Under the pieces are notes generated by a model that was given only the letters and a program-made list of their open reading frames with translations, ran no database searches and was not told the origin of the DNA. 55,893 bases of DNA, taken from the NCBI GenBank assembly GCA_031276355.1, contig JAISNC010000098.1, positions 1 to 55,893 of the forward strand, read 5' to 3'. The stretch is from Odoribacteraceae bacterium. Its GTDB lineage: Bacteria > Bacteroidota > Bacteroidia > Bacteroidales > Marinifilaceae. The position numbers and the translations under genes are program-made. This document shows positions 34,059 to 42,545 of this stretch, piece after piece (within the stretch, counting starts at the first letter, position 1; each line of letters starts with the position of its first letter).

Positions 34059-36296
34059 ATGAACACATCACGAAATTACTTGCTCGCGCTGGCGACTTGC
34101 GCCGTCGCGTCGTGCGCGGAGGGCCCGGTGGGGTACCCGGACGCCGGCGGCGAGGGGCGCGAGGCCCTGGTCACGCTCTCGATCAACGCGGTGCTCGAGT
34201 CCCCCGGCACGACCGGCACGCGGGCCCTTCCCGATCCCAATCCCGTGAACGAAGGAACCGCTCCGGATTACAAGGTGACGGACTTCTGGGTGTTGCAATT
34301 CACGGGCACCACGGACGACGCGATCCTGGCGACCGCCCCCCGGTATTACAAGACGAGCGAGTTCGAGTCAAACGGCAGCGTGATCTCGGTGATCCTTCCC
34401 CCGGCCAGCAAGACCTACCGGTGCGTGCTGCTGGCCAACACCCATAACGCCGCGTTTGACGCCGGCGGGTTAAGGGACGTCGCTACCCTGGGGAACTTGA
34501 AGAACGTTTCCCTGCCCGTCCAGCAAGTGGAGGACATGTACAACAAGGGCAACGGCAACGACCTGTTGATGAACGGGTACATCGACATAAACAGCGGCAC
34601 CACCACGTTGCCGTGTGACTTGTACCGTAACGTGGCCAGGTTCACGCTGAAGATCGTCAATTCTCCCGGTTCGGGCGTGTACATCAACTCGGTGCAGTTG
34701 TGCAACGTGCCCGACCGCCTTTCCTACGCCGACCAGTTGCTGACGACCGTTAGCCCCCGGGCGAATTTCATCGATTTGTCCCCCGTCGATGTGCTGTCCC
34801 CCGCCCTGGCCCCCGGTGACGCCAGCCAAACGCTGCACTATTACTTGCCCCGCAACTGCCAGGGTATCAATCCCGACGTGGAACAGCCACACCAGAAGAA
34901 CCAGGGTGCCCCCGCTAACGCCACTTACGTCCAGGTCATAGGTCAACTCGCCGACGGCACGCCGTTGCGTTACCGCTTCTACTTGGGCGCGAACACGACC
35001 ACCAATTTCAACATCGAGCCGAATTATTACTACTATCTCCCGGTGACCTTCGATGGCCCGGGAGGCAGCGGGGACTTCCGCGCGGAAAACCTGGGCCGGG
35101 TGAACCTGGCGGACGCGAACTCCTACATCATCAACCCGCTTCCCGCCGGGACTCCCCAGCCCACCTACGGCGTGCCCGTCGCCGAGCGCGTCAACAACTT
35201 CTGGAACACGACGATCGGGAGCGGGGTCAAGATAGCGACCGAGCCTACCGCTACCGAATGGGTGGCCGAGGTGATCTGGCAGGACGCGAACGAGCGCGTC
35301 ATCAACTTCTGTACCTCCAACGGCGATGTCACGCCGGACAACACCTCTTTCGCGGGCACGGGAAGCGAGCGGTTCTACTTCAAGCCCGCCGGGCCAGGGG
35401 CCGCTGGTAACGTGTTGATCGGGGTCCGGAAATCGGATGAGACGACGTATCTCTGGAGCTGGCACCTGTGGATCACGGGTTACAACCCGGACGAGGCCCC
35501 CCTCTCGTGGCAGGCGGACAAGTTCGCGTATACCGTTCCCGGCGGGCAGGTGCATCACTATACCGGCGGGCCGTGGGCCACTACCGCTTACAACAATAAA
35601 TTCATCATGGACCGTAACCTGGGTGCCGCCAGCGGTACTCGCGGGGACGGTATTCCGGCTACCCGCGGCCTATTCTACCAGTTCGGGCGCAAGGACCCGT
35701 TCCCCGCCACGAACAGCTCTTTTAGCGCCGTCACCCTGTACGATATCAACGGCGAGAACGGTAAAACCGGCAGCGTGGCCATCCCGATAACGGCACAGCA
35801 GTCATCGTTCGAGGGGGCGGTTAAAGATCCTGTCAGGTACTACGTTCCCGGTGTCGGCGACTGGCTCTTGACTAATCCCTACGACGGTGCGTTGTGGAAT
35901 AACCCCGCGTGGAACCCGATCTCGTTGACCGGCAAGAGTTTTTTTGACCCGTGTCCCCCGGGATGGAAGTTGCCCGTGATCGGCACGTGGGAGGTGTTCG
36001 CCTTGAACAATGTCAATAACCCGGGGGCAGGCTACGGGAACAATAGCAATACCGCCGGCTGGGAGTTCTACATGGACAATATCCTGAAGAACGCGTGGAC
36101 TTACTATCCGGCGGCGGGCTATCGCAACCCTGATGGTGTGGGTGCCATGAACAGCGAGCGGACCGGCGGTTACAGTTGGTCGTCCACGCCGTCCAGCAAC
36201 AATGGTTGGTACTTGAACGCCTTCTTGTCCGACGTGTACTCGCAGCTTACCGCTGATCGCAGTTACGGCTTCCCCGTGCGCTGTGTCCAAGAATAA
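34059..36296 (+). CDS. Large fimbrial tip-like lipoprotein (DUF4906-like with FISUMP-type C-terminus)
   Basis: This 745-residue protein has a lipobox VASC (Cys19) and a modular build. The N-terminal part (VTDFWVLQF, YRCVLLANTH, LYRNVARFTLKI, LRYRFYLGANTTTNF) resembles the DUF4906 / fimbrial accessory family. The C-terminal 290 residues (FYQFGRKDPFPA, FFDPCPPGWKLP, GGYSWSSTP, YGFPVRCVQE) resemble the FISUMP domain, which has a lectin-like fold in related proteins. It closes the four-gene operon, which fits a tip or adhesin subunit. Its last 293 residues are paralogous to the truncated gene at 1-887, and both genes are followed by the same kind of inverted-repeat element. The adhesin role is inference. 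Confidence 0.78.
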   Translation: MNTSRNYLLALATCAVASCAEGPVGYPDAGGEGREALVTLSINAVLESPGTTGTRALPDPNPVNEGTAPDYKVTDFWVLQFTGTTDDAILATAPRYYKTSEFESNGSVISVILPPASKTYRCVLLANTHNAAFDAGGLRDVATLGNLKNVSLPVQQVEDMYNKGNGNDLLMNGYIDINSGTTTLPCDLYRNVARFTLKIVNSPGSGVYINSVQLCNVPDRLSYADQLLTTVSPRANFIDLSPVDVLSPALAPGDASQTLHYYLPRNCQGINPDVEQPHQKNQGAPANATYVQVIGQLADGTPLRYRFYLGANTTTNFNIEPNYYYYLPVTFDGPGGSGDFRAENLGRVNLADANSYIINPLPAGTPQPTYGVPVAERVNNFWNTTIGSGVKIATEPTATEWVAEVIWQDANERVINFCTSNGDVTPDNTSFAGTGSERFYFKPAGPGAAGNVLIGVRKSDETTYLWSWHLWITGYNPDEAPLSWQADKFAYTVPGGQVHHYTGGPWATTAYNNKFIMDRNLGAASGTRGDGIPATRGLFYQFGRKDPFPATNSSFSAVTLYDINGENGKTGSVAIPITAQQSSFEGAVKDPVRYYVPGVGDWLLTNPYDGALWNNPAWNPISLTGKSFFDPCPPGWKLPVIGTWEVFALNNVNNPGAGYGNNSNTAGWEFYMDNILKNAWTYYPAAGYRNPDGVGAMNSERTGGYSWSSTPSSNNGWYLNAFLSDVYSQLTADRSYGFPVRCVQE

Positions 36297-36401
36297 AAGG
36301 GAGTGAAGCGACAGTACCCATTGGTGGCAACCTCCAGCTTGCCCACCGGGGCTCTCTCGAAAGCCCTGTCCGAAAATCTTGAAAGGGTTTGATCTTCATA
36401 A
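36297..36401. other. Short spacer after the fimbrial operon
   Basis: No gene is visible. The bases just after the stop (AAAAGGGAGTGAAGCG) parallel those after the paralogous gene at position 887, so the duplication extends a little past the coding end. Confidence 0.4.
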
Positions 36402-36577
36402 GGGGGTATCAAAAGTCGGTTTTCGGAGGGGTACCTCGCGTCCCGTTCGGGATATCCGGGCGGTTCTCGTCATCGCGAACCCGAAGGGTGAAGCGATCCA
36501 GGGATTCACCGGTTCCTGGATTGCTTCCCGCCACGCGGATCGCGATGACGAACACCACCTTTTGAGACAGCCCCCCC
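36402..36577. mobile_element. MITE-like inverted-repeat element, copy 2 (about 176 bp)
   Basis: Homologous to 1193-1363, including GGGGTACCTCG and CGCGAACCCGAAGGGTGAAGC. The left end is GGGGGTATCAAAAGTCGG; the right end, CACCTTTTGAGACAGCCCCC, has diverged to the CTTTTGAGACAGC form also seen at 28491-28503. An internal inverted repeat, TCGTCATCGCG (36467-36477) with 36541-36551, is perfect over 11 bases. No coding capacity. Confidence 0.65.
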
Positions 36578-36654
36578 GTCGTTTCCGGCAATAAACCTGT
36601 AGGGGCGAAAAATCTTTCGCCCCCCCGTTGTTCCCGAACAATCCATTCCATAAA

Positions 36655-36772
36655 GAGGGTGTGTCAAAAGTAAAATTAACTCTCTGAGAATTGAATATTT
36701 GAAATCACTTTCAGATACCGACCCGAAAAAAAATACTAAAAGAGGGTGTGTTCAGACTTTTGACACACCCTC
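36655..36772. mobile_element. MITE-like inverted-repeat element, short AT-rich copy (118 bp)
   Basis: The ends are perfect 17-bp inverted repeats: GAGGGTGTGTCAAAAGT at 36655-36671 and its complement at 36756-36772. The interior differs from the longer copies and is AT-rich. A partial extra copy of the end, AGAGGGTGTG, lies just inside the right end (about 36741-36750). It has the same transposase-recognition ends with a different cargo, which is common in MITE families. Confidence 0.65.
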
Positions 36773-36926
36773 CTACATCGTTCCCGGCAATACATCTCTT
36801 TCTTCTTACTTCAGTTGCATTTACTAATTTGTTTACAAGGCAACAAAAAAAGCACCCGTTCCTGGATGCTTTCGTGTACAATTTCGTGTACGGATTTTAT
36901 ACATTATTTGTAATCAATATTTATTG

Positions 36927-36998
36927 TAGTCCCGTGGGGACTCGAACCCCAATCAAAGGAACCGGAATCCTTCATTCTATCCATTGAACTACGGAACC
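36927..36998 (-). tRNA. tRNA-Arg (anticodon CCG)
   Basis: Read on the minus strand, 72 bases fold as a full cloverleaf. The acceptor stem is GGTTCCG with CGGGACT (G-U pairs allowed), the D-arm contains AGTTCAATGGATAGAAT, the anticodon arm is AAGGA-TTCCGGT-TCCTT with anticodon CCG, and the T-arm contains GGGGTTCGAGTCCCC. The discriminator base is A, and CCA is not encoded. It is the only intact tRNA in the window and is flanked by the short MITE-like element and rnhB. Confidence 0.93.
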
Positions 36999-37111
36999 AT
37001 CATTTACGCTGGCAAAGGTAGTTATTTTTTTCAAACAACAACGCCGCGCGCGTGGATTCATCTCTTTTGAAATGTTTTTTTCCCGCCCCGCTGTTTTCGG
37101 TACTCCTGTAT

Positions 37112-37119
37112 TATCTTTG
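37112..37119 (+). promoter_or_regulatory. -7 element for rnhB
   Basis: TATCTTTG matches TAnnTTTG fully and lies 26 bases before the rnhB start. No good TTTG box sits 19-21 bases upstream, so only the -7 element is supported. Confidence 0.45.
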
Positions 37120-37145
37120 TCTTCAAATGTATAAAAAATGGCGCG

Positions 37146-37754
37146 ATGTTAATGCGAAAGTACGATACCGGAACGATCGAGGCCGGTTGTGACGAGGCGG
37201 GCCGGGGATGCCTTGCCGGTCCCCTCTTCGCCGCCGCGGTGATCCTCCCCGAGGAGTTCCCCGGTGAGGAGTTGAACGACTCCAAGCAACTCACCGCTCG
37301 AAAGCGGGACGAGTTGCGTCTCCTGATCGAGCGACAAGCCGTCGCCTGGGCCGTTGCCCGCGTCGAGAGCGAAGAGATCGACAGGGTGAACATTCTCAAT
37401 GCCTCGATCCTCGCCATGCACAAGGCCGTGGCGATGCTGCCCGTGGCACCGGCTCTCCTGCTGGTCGACGGCAATCGCTTCACGCCCTACCCGGGGATCG
37501 AGCACCGGTGCATCGTCAAGGGCGATGGGTTGTATATGTCTATTGCCGCCGCCTCCATCCTCGCCAAGACGCACAGGGACGAGTGTATGGTGGCCCTGCA
37601 CGAGCGGTTCCCGGTGTACGACTGGGCGCGTAACAAGGGGTATCCTACCCCCTTGCACCGGGAAAGGGTACGAGAGCACGGGGCCTCCCCCCTTCACCGC
37701 AAAAGTTTCCGCTTGTTCGATCCGCAACTGAAAATCTCCTTCCCCGGGGAGTAA
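37146..37754 (+). CDS. rnhB: Ribonuclease HII
   Basis: This 202-residue enzyme cleaves RNA in RNA-DNA hybrids and starts the removal of misincorporated ribonucleotides. GCDEAGRGCLAGPLFAAAV carries the first catalytic Asp and Glu (about residues 16-17). LLVDGNRF and KGDGLYMSIAAASILAKTHRD contain the other conserved residues. Length is normal. ATG 37152 (two codons in) is an equally possible start. Confidence 0.94.
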   Translation: MLMRKYDTGTIEAGCDEAGRGCLAGPLFAAAVILPEEFPGEELNDSKQLTARKRDELRLLIERQAVAWAVARVESEEIDRVNILNASILAMHKAVAMLPVAPALLLVDGNRFTPYPGIEHRCIVKGDGLYMSIAAASILAKTHRDECMVALHERFPVYDWARNKGYPTPLHRERVREHGASPLHRKSFRLFDPQLKISFPGE

Positions 37755-37768
37755 TCCGGCGATTTCTC

Positions 37769-37776
37769 TATCTTTG
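37769..37776 (+). promoter_or_regulatory. -7 element for the META-domain lipoprotein gene
   Basis: TATCTTTG, a full match to TAnnTTTG, lies between the rnhB stop and the next ATG (46 bases downstream). It suggests that the lipoprotein gene has its own promoter. A matching TTTG upstream box is not clear. Confidence 0.45.
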
Positions 37777-37822
37777 CACGGTAGAAGATCATTTTTCGAG
37801 TACTTAATCAAAACGAATCGAC

Positions 37823-38272
37823 ATGAAAAACGGTATGTTATTCATCGTGACTTGCGCGCTCGCGGGGGCATCGTGGGGTTGCAAGGCCCCCGTTGACTAC
37901 ACGGCTGCCTTGATGGCCAACGAGTGGCAATTGAAAGAGCTGGTGAACGACACGGACACGGTCGTGCTCCCGGCACGCGTGCCCACGCTCGTGTTCGCGG
38001 ACTCCGGGCGCGTGTCCGGTTTCTCCGGCTGCAACCGTTTCACGGGCAAGTACACGGTAAAGGGGGAGACGATCACCTTCTCCCGCGTGGTTACCACCCA
38101 CATGATGTGCGTGGAGAGCATGGCGTTTGAACAACTTTTCCAGCGACTCCTCCCGGGGCTGGCGCACGTCGCGGTGCGCGCCGGCGAGTTGACCCTCTCG
38201 GACGAGAAGGGGAAAGCGCGCCTGCTTTTTGTGCCCGCGCCCCCGCGCCGGTCGAGCCTTCCCGCCACGTGA
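37823..38272 (+). CDS. META-domain (HslJ-like) lipoprotein
   Basis: This 149-residue protein has a lipoprotein signal ending at SWGC (Cys20) and then one META/HslJ domain: EWQLKELVND, PTLVFADSGRVSGFSGCNRF and GETITFSRVVTTHMMC. These domains are found in heat-inducible HslJ and in many Bacteroidetes lipoproteins. Their biochemical role is not established. The last 12 residues or so are Pro/Arg-rich and probably disordered. It converges on glnN with a shared terminator in between. Confidence 0.85.
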   Translation: MKNGMLFIVTCALAGASWGCKAPVDYTAALMANEWQLKELVNDTDTVVLPARVPTLVFADSGRVSGFSGCNRFTGKYTVKGETITFSRVVTTHMMCVESMAFEQLFQRLLPGLAHVAVRAGELTLSDEKGKARLLFVPAPPRRSSLPAT

Positions 38273-38300
38273 GTAGCCCTCCTCCGCGGGAAAGAGAAAA

Positions 38301-38326
38301 CCCTAACAAGGTCACGCTTGTTAGGG
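38301..38326. terminator. Bidirectional terminator between the META lipoprotein gene and glnN
   Basis: CCCTAACAAG (38301-38310) and CTTGTTAGGG (38317-38326) form a perfect 10-bp stem with a six-base loop. A-rich sequence lies before it and CTTCTCG after it, so a hairpin forms in both transcripts. It sits between the two convergent stop codons. Confidence 0.85.
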
Positions 38327-38349
38327 CTTCTCGTTCGTCCGGCGGGTAT

Positions 38350-40533
38350 CTACCGCGAGAACAGTAGTTCGCGATACTTCGGCAACGGCCAGATTTCGTC
38401 GTCGACGAGCAACTCCAGCTTGTCGATGTGATACCGGATACTCTCTAAGTACGGGCGCACCTCCTTCGTGTACACTTCGGCGCGTTCCACCAGGTCGGCA
38501 TACGCGTTGTTGGCCTGTTTCCGCGCTTCCGTCATCTCCGTCACCTTCGTTTGAATCTCCCGGATGTGATACGAGATCGTCTGGATCGTCGCGATCTGCA
38601 CCTCCGCTACCGTCTCGTAGTCCTTCATCACCGCCTTTAGCCCGGCGACGTTCTCCAAGAGGCGATTCTGGTAAACGATGGCTGTCGGGATGATGTGGTT
38701 CAGCGCCAGGTCGCCCAGTACCCGCGATTCGATCTGGAGTTTCTTCAGGTAGATCTCGTTCTTGATCTCGAAGCGGGCGTGTAGCTCCCTCTCGCTCAGG
38801 ACACCGTTCCCTACCAGCAGCTCTCGCGACTTCCCGGAGAGGTAGGCCCGTAGCGCCGGCACGCAGTTCGTCTCGCCGGACAACCCCCGGCTGGCCGCCT
38901 CCTCCTTCCACTCGCTCGAGTAGCCGTTCTTCTCGAAGCGGATCGGTTTCGACTCGATGATATACTTTCGCAGTACCTGGAAGATCGCCTCGTCTTTTTT
39001 CGTCCCCTTCTCGATCAGCGTGTCCGTTTCCTGCTTGAAGCGAATCAGTTGGTCGGCTACCGCCGTGTTCAGCACGATCATCGGGGCGCTGCAGTTGGCC
39101 GACGACCCGACGGCGCGAAACTCGAACCGGTTGCCGGTGAACGCGAACGGCGAGGTGCGGTTGCGATCCGTGTTATCCAGCATGATCTCCGGGATCTTGC
39201 CCACGTTTAACTTTAGCTCCGTCTTTTCGTCGGGGCTCATTTTCTTGTCGCTCACCTTTTTCTCCAGCTCGTCGAGCATTGCCGTGAGGTAGGCACCCAG
39301 GAACACGGACATGATCACGGGAGGCGCCTCGTCTCCCCCCAGCCGCGCCTCGTTCCCTTGCGAGACGATGCTGGCCTTGATCAGGTCCGAGTGCTCGTGT
39401 ACCGCCTTGATCGTCGACACGAGGAAGACGAGAAACTGCATGTTCGACTTCGGGTTCTTGCCCGGCGACAGCAGGTTGACCCCCGTGTTCGTCATCATCG
39501 ACCAGTTGTTGTGTTTCCCGGAGCCGTTCACCCCCTTGTACGGCTTCTCGTGGAGCAGCACCCGGAAGTTGTGGCGCCGGGCCACCTTCTTCATCGTCGA
39601 CATCAGTAGCTGGTTGTGGTCCACGGCCAGGTTTACCTCCTCGAAGATCGGCGCGCACTCGAACTGGTTCGGGGCCACCTCGTTGTGCCGCGTCTTGATC
39701 GGGATGCCCAGCCGGTGGCTCTCGTGCTCCAGCTCCTCCATGAAGGCGTTCACCCGGGCGGGGATGGCACCGAAGTACTGGTCCTCCAGCTGTTGGTCCT
39801 TCGCCGACGAGTGCCCCATCAGCGTGCGACCGCACAACTTCAAGTCGGGACGGGCGTTATAGAGGGCCTCGTCGACGAGAAAATACTCCTGCTCCCAGCC
39901 GAGCGTGGCGATGACGCGCTTGACATCCTTGTCGAAGTACTGGCACACGTCCACCGCCGCCTTGTCCAGCACCGACAGCGCCTTCAGTAGCGGGGTCTTG
40001 TAGTCGAGCGCCTCGCCGGTGTAAGCCACGAAAACGGTGGGGATGCAGAGCGTCCGGTTGTTGATGAACGCCGGCGACCCCGGGTCCCACGCCGTGTAGC
40101 CGCGCGCCTCGAACGTGTTGCGGATGCCGCCGTTCGGGAAGCTGGACGCGTCCGGCTCTTGCTGCACGAGCAGTCGCCCGTCGAACGTCTCGATCACTCG
40201 CCCGTCCGGGAGCAGGTCTATGAACGCGTCGTGCTTCTCGGCCGTGGCACCGTTGAGCGGGTGAAACCAGTGGGTGTAGTGCGTCACGCCGCGTTCCATC
40301 GCCCACGCTTTCATGGCCGCCGCCACCTGGTTCGCGAGCGCCCGGTCGATGGCCGTTCCTTCCGCCAGCACGTTTTCCAGTCGCTTGAACGCCTCCGACG
40401 GGAGGTACTGCCGCATCTTCTCCATTGAGAAGACGGCGTCACCGAAAATGGCGGAACCGTGTGCCCGGTCGCCCCGCTCCGCCGGCTTTCTGCCGGACAG
40501 TTCCTTTAATGCTAAAAATCTAAATTTCGACAT
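38350..40533 (-). CDS. glnN: Glutamine synthetase type III
   Basis: This 727-residue enzyme makes glutamine from glutamate, ammonia and ATP. The length and motifs are those of the large GSIII class, common in Bacteroidetes: KTRHNEVAPNQFECAPIFEE, HEKPYKGVNGSGKHNNWSM and the DNTDRNRTSPFAFTGNRFEF region. GSIII acts as a dodecamer in the cytoplasm. I start the gene at ATG 40533 (MSKFRFLALKELSGRKP), not at the upstream in-frame codon 40572, because the promoter at 40575-40605 would place the transcript start near 40568 and the shorter form fits the family. Confidence 0.95.
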   Translation of the reverse strand: MSKFRFLALKELSGRKPAERGDRAHGSAIFGDAVFSMEKMRQYLPSEAFKRLENVLAEGTAIDRALANQVAAAMKAWAMERGVTHYTHWFHPLNGATAEKHDAFIDLLPDGRVIETFDGRLLVQQEPDASSFPNGGIRNTFEARGYTAWDPGSPAFINNRTLCIPTVFVAYTGEALDYKTPLLKALSVLDKAAVDVCQYFDKDVKRVIATLGWEQEYFLVDEALYNARPDLKLCGRTLMGHSSAKDQQLEDQYFGAIPARVNAFMEELEHESHRLGIPIKTRHNEVAPNQFECAPIFEEVNLAVDHNQLLMSTMKKVARRHNFRVLLHEKPYKGVNGSGKHNNWSMMTNTGVNLLSPGKNPKSNMQFLVFLVSTIKAVHEHSDLIKASIVSQGNEARLGGDEAPPVIMSVFLGAYLTAMLDELEKKVSDKKMSPDEKTELKLNVGKIPEIMLDNTDRNRTSPFAFTGNRFEFRAVGSSANCSAPMIVLNTAVADQLIRFKQETDTLIEKGTKKDEAIFQVLRKYIIESKPIRFEKNGYSSEWKEEAASRGLSGETNCVPALRAYLSGKSRELLVGNGVLSERELHARFEIKNEIYLKKLQIESRVLGDLALNHIIPTAIVYQNRLLENVAGLKAVMKDYETVAEVQIATIQTISYHIREIQTKVTEMTEARKQANNAYADLVERAEVYTKEVRPYLESIRYHIDKLELLVDDEIWPLPKYRELLFSR

Positions 40534-40574
40534 GATATTGGTTTTTTTTGAGTGATACCCTGAAAAAATCACGG

Positions 40575-40605
40575 CAAATGTACGGGAAATAATATGTAAA
40601 ACAAA
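40575..40605 (-). promoter_or_regulatory. Promoter of glnN
   Basis: On the minus strand, TTTG (40605-40602) and TACATTTG (40582-40575) are separated by exactly 19 bases, a full match to the Bacteroidetes consensus. The ATG lies about 40 bases downstream. No nitrogen-regulator operator could be recognised. Confidence 0.75.
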
Positions 40606-40688
40606 TTTATACCCTATTTTTTATAGGGGGGTACAGATTCAAGTAGCAAATGCAACTTTTTTAAAAAATCTCTCTTGAAGGGAGGTTG

Positions 40689-41681
40689 TCACGGCGTGCT
40701 TAACACCTTTTCAATGGCATCGAGTTCTTCGGGATCGAAAGAGAGGTGCTCGAGCGCTTTCAGGTTATCGTCGAGCTGCGTCGTGGAGCTTGCCCCGATC
40801 AAGACGCTTGTCACGCGGGGGTCTTTTAACAACCAGGCGATGGCCATCCTCGCCAGGCTCTGCCCGCGGGCGGCGGCGAGCGCGTTCAAGCGGCGTGCTT
40901 TTTCTACCCGGTCGGGGGTCACCTGTTCCGGGCGCAAGAACCCGGCCGGCCGGGCGGCCCGTGAGTCTTCCGGGATGCCGTGCAGGTAGCGGTCGGTCAG
41001 CAGCCCCTGGGCCAGCGGGGAGAACGCGATCAACCCCACGCCCTCCTCCTCGAGCGCCGCCAGCAAGCCCCGTTCCGGCGCGCGTTCGAACATCGAGTAA
41101 CGGGCCTGGTGGATCAAACAAGGCGTGCCCGCCTCCCGGAGCAAGGTGATGGCCCGTCGCGCCTCGTCCGGGCCGTAATTCGAGATACCCGCGTACAGCG
41201 CCTTCCCCTGTCGAACGATCTCCGCGAGCGCCCCGACGGTCTCTTCGAGCGGTGTCCCCGGGTCGGGCCGGTGCGAGTAAAAAATATCCACGTGCCCCGT
41301 GCCCATGCGTTTCAGGCTTTGGTCGATGCTTGCCATTAAATGCTTGCGGCTTCCCCCGTTCCCATAGGGGCCTGGCCACATGATATAACCCGCCTTGGTG
41401 GAGATGACCAGCTCGTCGCGGTATGCTTTTAGCCCGGCCCGGAGGACGCGCCCGAGGTTCTCCTCGGCCGCCCCGGGCGGGGGGCCGTAATTGTTGGCCA
41501 GGTCAAAGTGAGTGATGCCCCGGTCGAAAGCCCGGAAAAGCATCTTGCTACAAGGCTCGCGGCGACCCGCGTGCCCGAAGTTGTGCCATAAGCCGAGGGA
41601 GACGAGGGGCAAAAACAGGCCGCTCCTCCCGCAACGGCGGAAAGCGCTCCCCTCGTATCGTTGTTCTTGGGCTTTATACAT
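40689..41681 (-). CDS. Aldo/keto reductase, YghZ-like
   Basis: This 330-residue NAD(P)H-dependent oxidoreductase has the TIM-barrel motifs of the aldo/keto reductase family: FDRGITHFDLANNYGPPPGA with the catalytic Asp and Tyr, VISTKAGY with the Lys, and IFYSHRPDP with the His. The YGPPPGAAEENLG and MWPGPYGNGGSRKHL segments resemble E. coli YghZ (L-glyceraldehyde 3-phosphate reductase) and Kv-beta-like members. The substrate here is not certain. It is monocistronic and is followed on the same strand, 155 bases on, by glnN. Confidence 0.88.
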   Translation of the reverse strand: MYKAQEQRYEGSAFRRCGRSGLFLPLVSLGLWHNFGHAGRREPCSKMLFRAFDRGITHFDLANNYGPPPGAAEENLGRVLRAGLKAYRDELVISTKAGYIMWPGPYGNGGSRKHLMASIDQSLKRMGTGHVDIFYSHRPDPGTPLEETVGALAEIVRQGKALYAGISNYGPDEARRAITLLREAGTPCLIHQARYSMFERAPERGLLAALEEEGVGLIAFSPLAQGLLTDRYLHGIPEDSRAARPAGFLRPEQVTPDRVEKARRLNALAAARGQSLARMAIAWLLKDPRVTSVLIGASSTTQLDDNLKALEHLSFDPEELDAIEKVLSTP

Positions 41682-41982
41682 GCTCGTCGGCGTTAACGTG
41701 TTTGCCTTTTGAACGACAGGGGTTTTGGGAATAGATGTACGTGTGGCGTGTCATGATGGTCGTTTAGGATGCAAATAAAGTGCATTTTTTTTAATTGAAC
41801 GATCGGGAGCGGGTGTATTTTTCATGTTGTGAAAAATAGAGTGGTGGCGTGTAGGGCGTTCTGTCGCTCCCCCCGGCCGGCCGATGCGAGTTAAACTCCC
41901 TGGAGCGCGGGGTTCGAAATGATTTCATGACGCGTATAATCGGGAAAATTCACTACTTTTGTTCGAGAAAAACAGCATCATT
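41682..41982. other. Intergenic region between divergent genes
   Basis: No gene is visible. A perfect 9-bp hairpin, TATTTTTCA (41816-41824) with TGAAAAATA (41830-41838), lies in the middle and could be an operator or a transcription barrier. TACTTTTG at 41954-41961 fully matches the -7 consensus and lies 21 bases before the ATG of the thioredoxin-like gene; its -33 box is not clear. Confidence 0.5.
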
Positions 41983-42495
41983 ATGGAGAAAAGATTGTCA
42001 GTAATCACGTTTGCCCTGCTCTTCGGGATGTCGGGGCAAGTAAGAGGACAGGACCGGGAGGTGTTGGTGAAGGTGGGGGATGGCGTGCCTGACTTCGAGG
42101 TGCAACTATTCGACGGCAAGAAGGTGGAGGCGAGAGAACTGCGCGGGAAAGTCGTCTTGATCAACTTCTGGGCAACGTGGAATCCCCCTTGTCTCGAGGA
42201 GTTTAAGCGGGTGCAGGAGGATATCATGAAGCGTTTCGAGGGGAAGGATTTTCGTTATTTGGCCATATCGCGCGAAGATTCCCGCGAACAAGTCGCGGCT
42301 TTCAGGGAGAAAACCGGTCACCTCTTCCCCATGGGGTTAGACCCCGGGCGGGAGATCTTCTCCAAGTTCGCCACTGCCACGATCCCCCGCGATTTCGTCA
42401 TTGACAAGGAGGGGAAGATCGTCTACATGACCAGCGGTTACACGGAAAAAAAATTCACCGACATGGTCCGATACATCGAGACATTGCTCGAGTAG
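41983..42495 (+). CDS. Secreted thioredoxin-like (TlpA/ResA-type) protein with NPPC active site
   Basis: This 170-residue protein has a signal peptide (about residues 1-22), so it is periplasmic. It has the TlpA/AhpC-TSA-like fold markers VGDGVPDFEVQLFDGK, GKVVLINFWATW and a late TIPRDFVIDKEGKIVY with the cis-Pro. The family's WCxxC is here W66-N67-P-P-C70. The first, nucleophilic cysteine is replaced by Asn and only the second cysteine remains. It therefore cannot act as an ordinary disulfide reductase. ATG 41983 is chosen because it begins the signal peptide; the frame extends upstream only across the -7 region. Confidence 0.82.
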   Translation: MEKRLSVITFALLFGMSGQVRGQDREVLVKVGDGVPDFEVQLFDGKKVEARELRGKVVLINFWATWNPPCLEEFKRVQEDIMKRFEGKDFRYLAISREDSREQVAAFREKTGHLFPMGLDPGREIFSKFATATIPRDFVIDKEGKIVYMTSGYTEKKFTDMVRYIETLLE

Positions 42496-42545
42496 GAACG
42501 AGAAAAATCATCCTCGCGTGCGCCAGCCCAACGGGCGAGATCCCG

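Noticed and set aside
34470-35558. A 362-residue open frame on the minus strand
   Set aside because: Antisense to the tip-like fimbrial gene, whose lipoprotein signal and paralogy are clear. Low-complexity Val/Gly/Arg content without motifs.
36748-36987. A 79-residue plus-strand frame
   Set aside because: It runs through the antisense of tRNA-Arg and the end of a MITE-like element.
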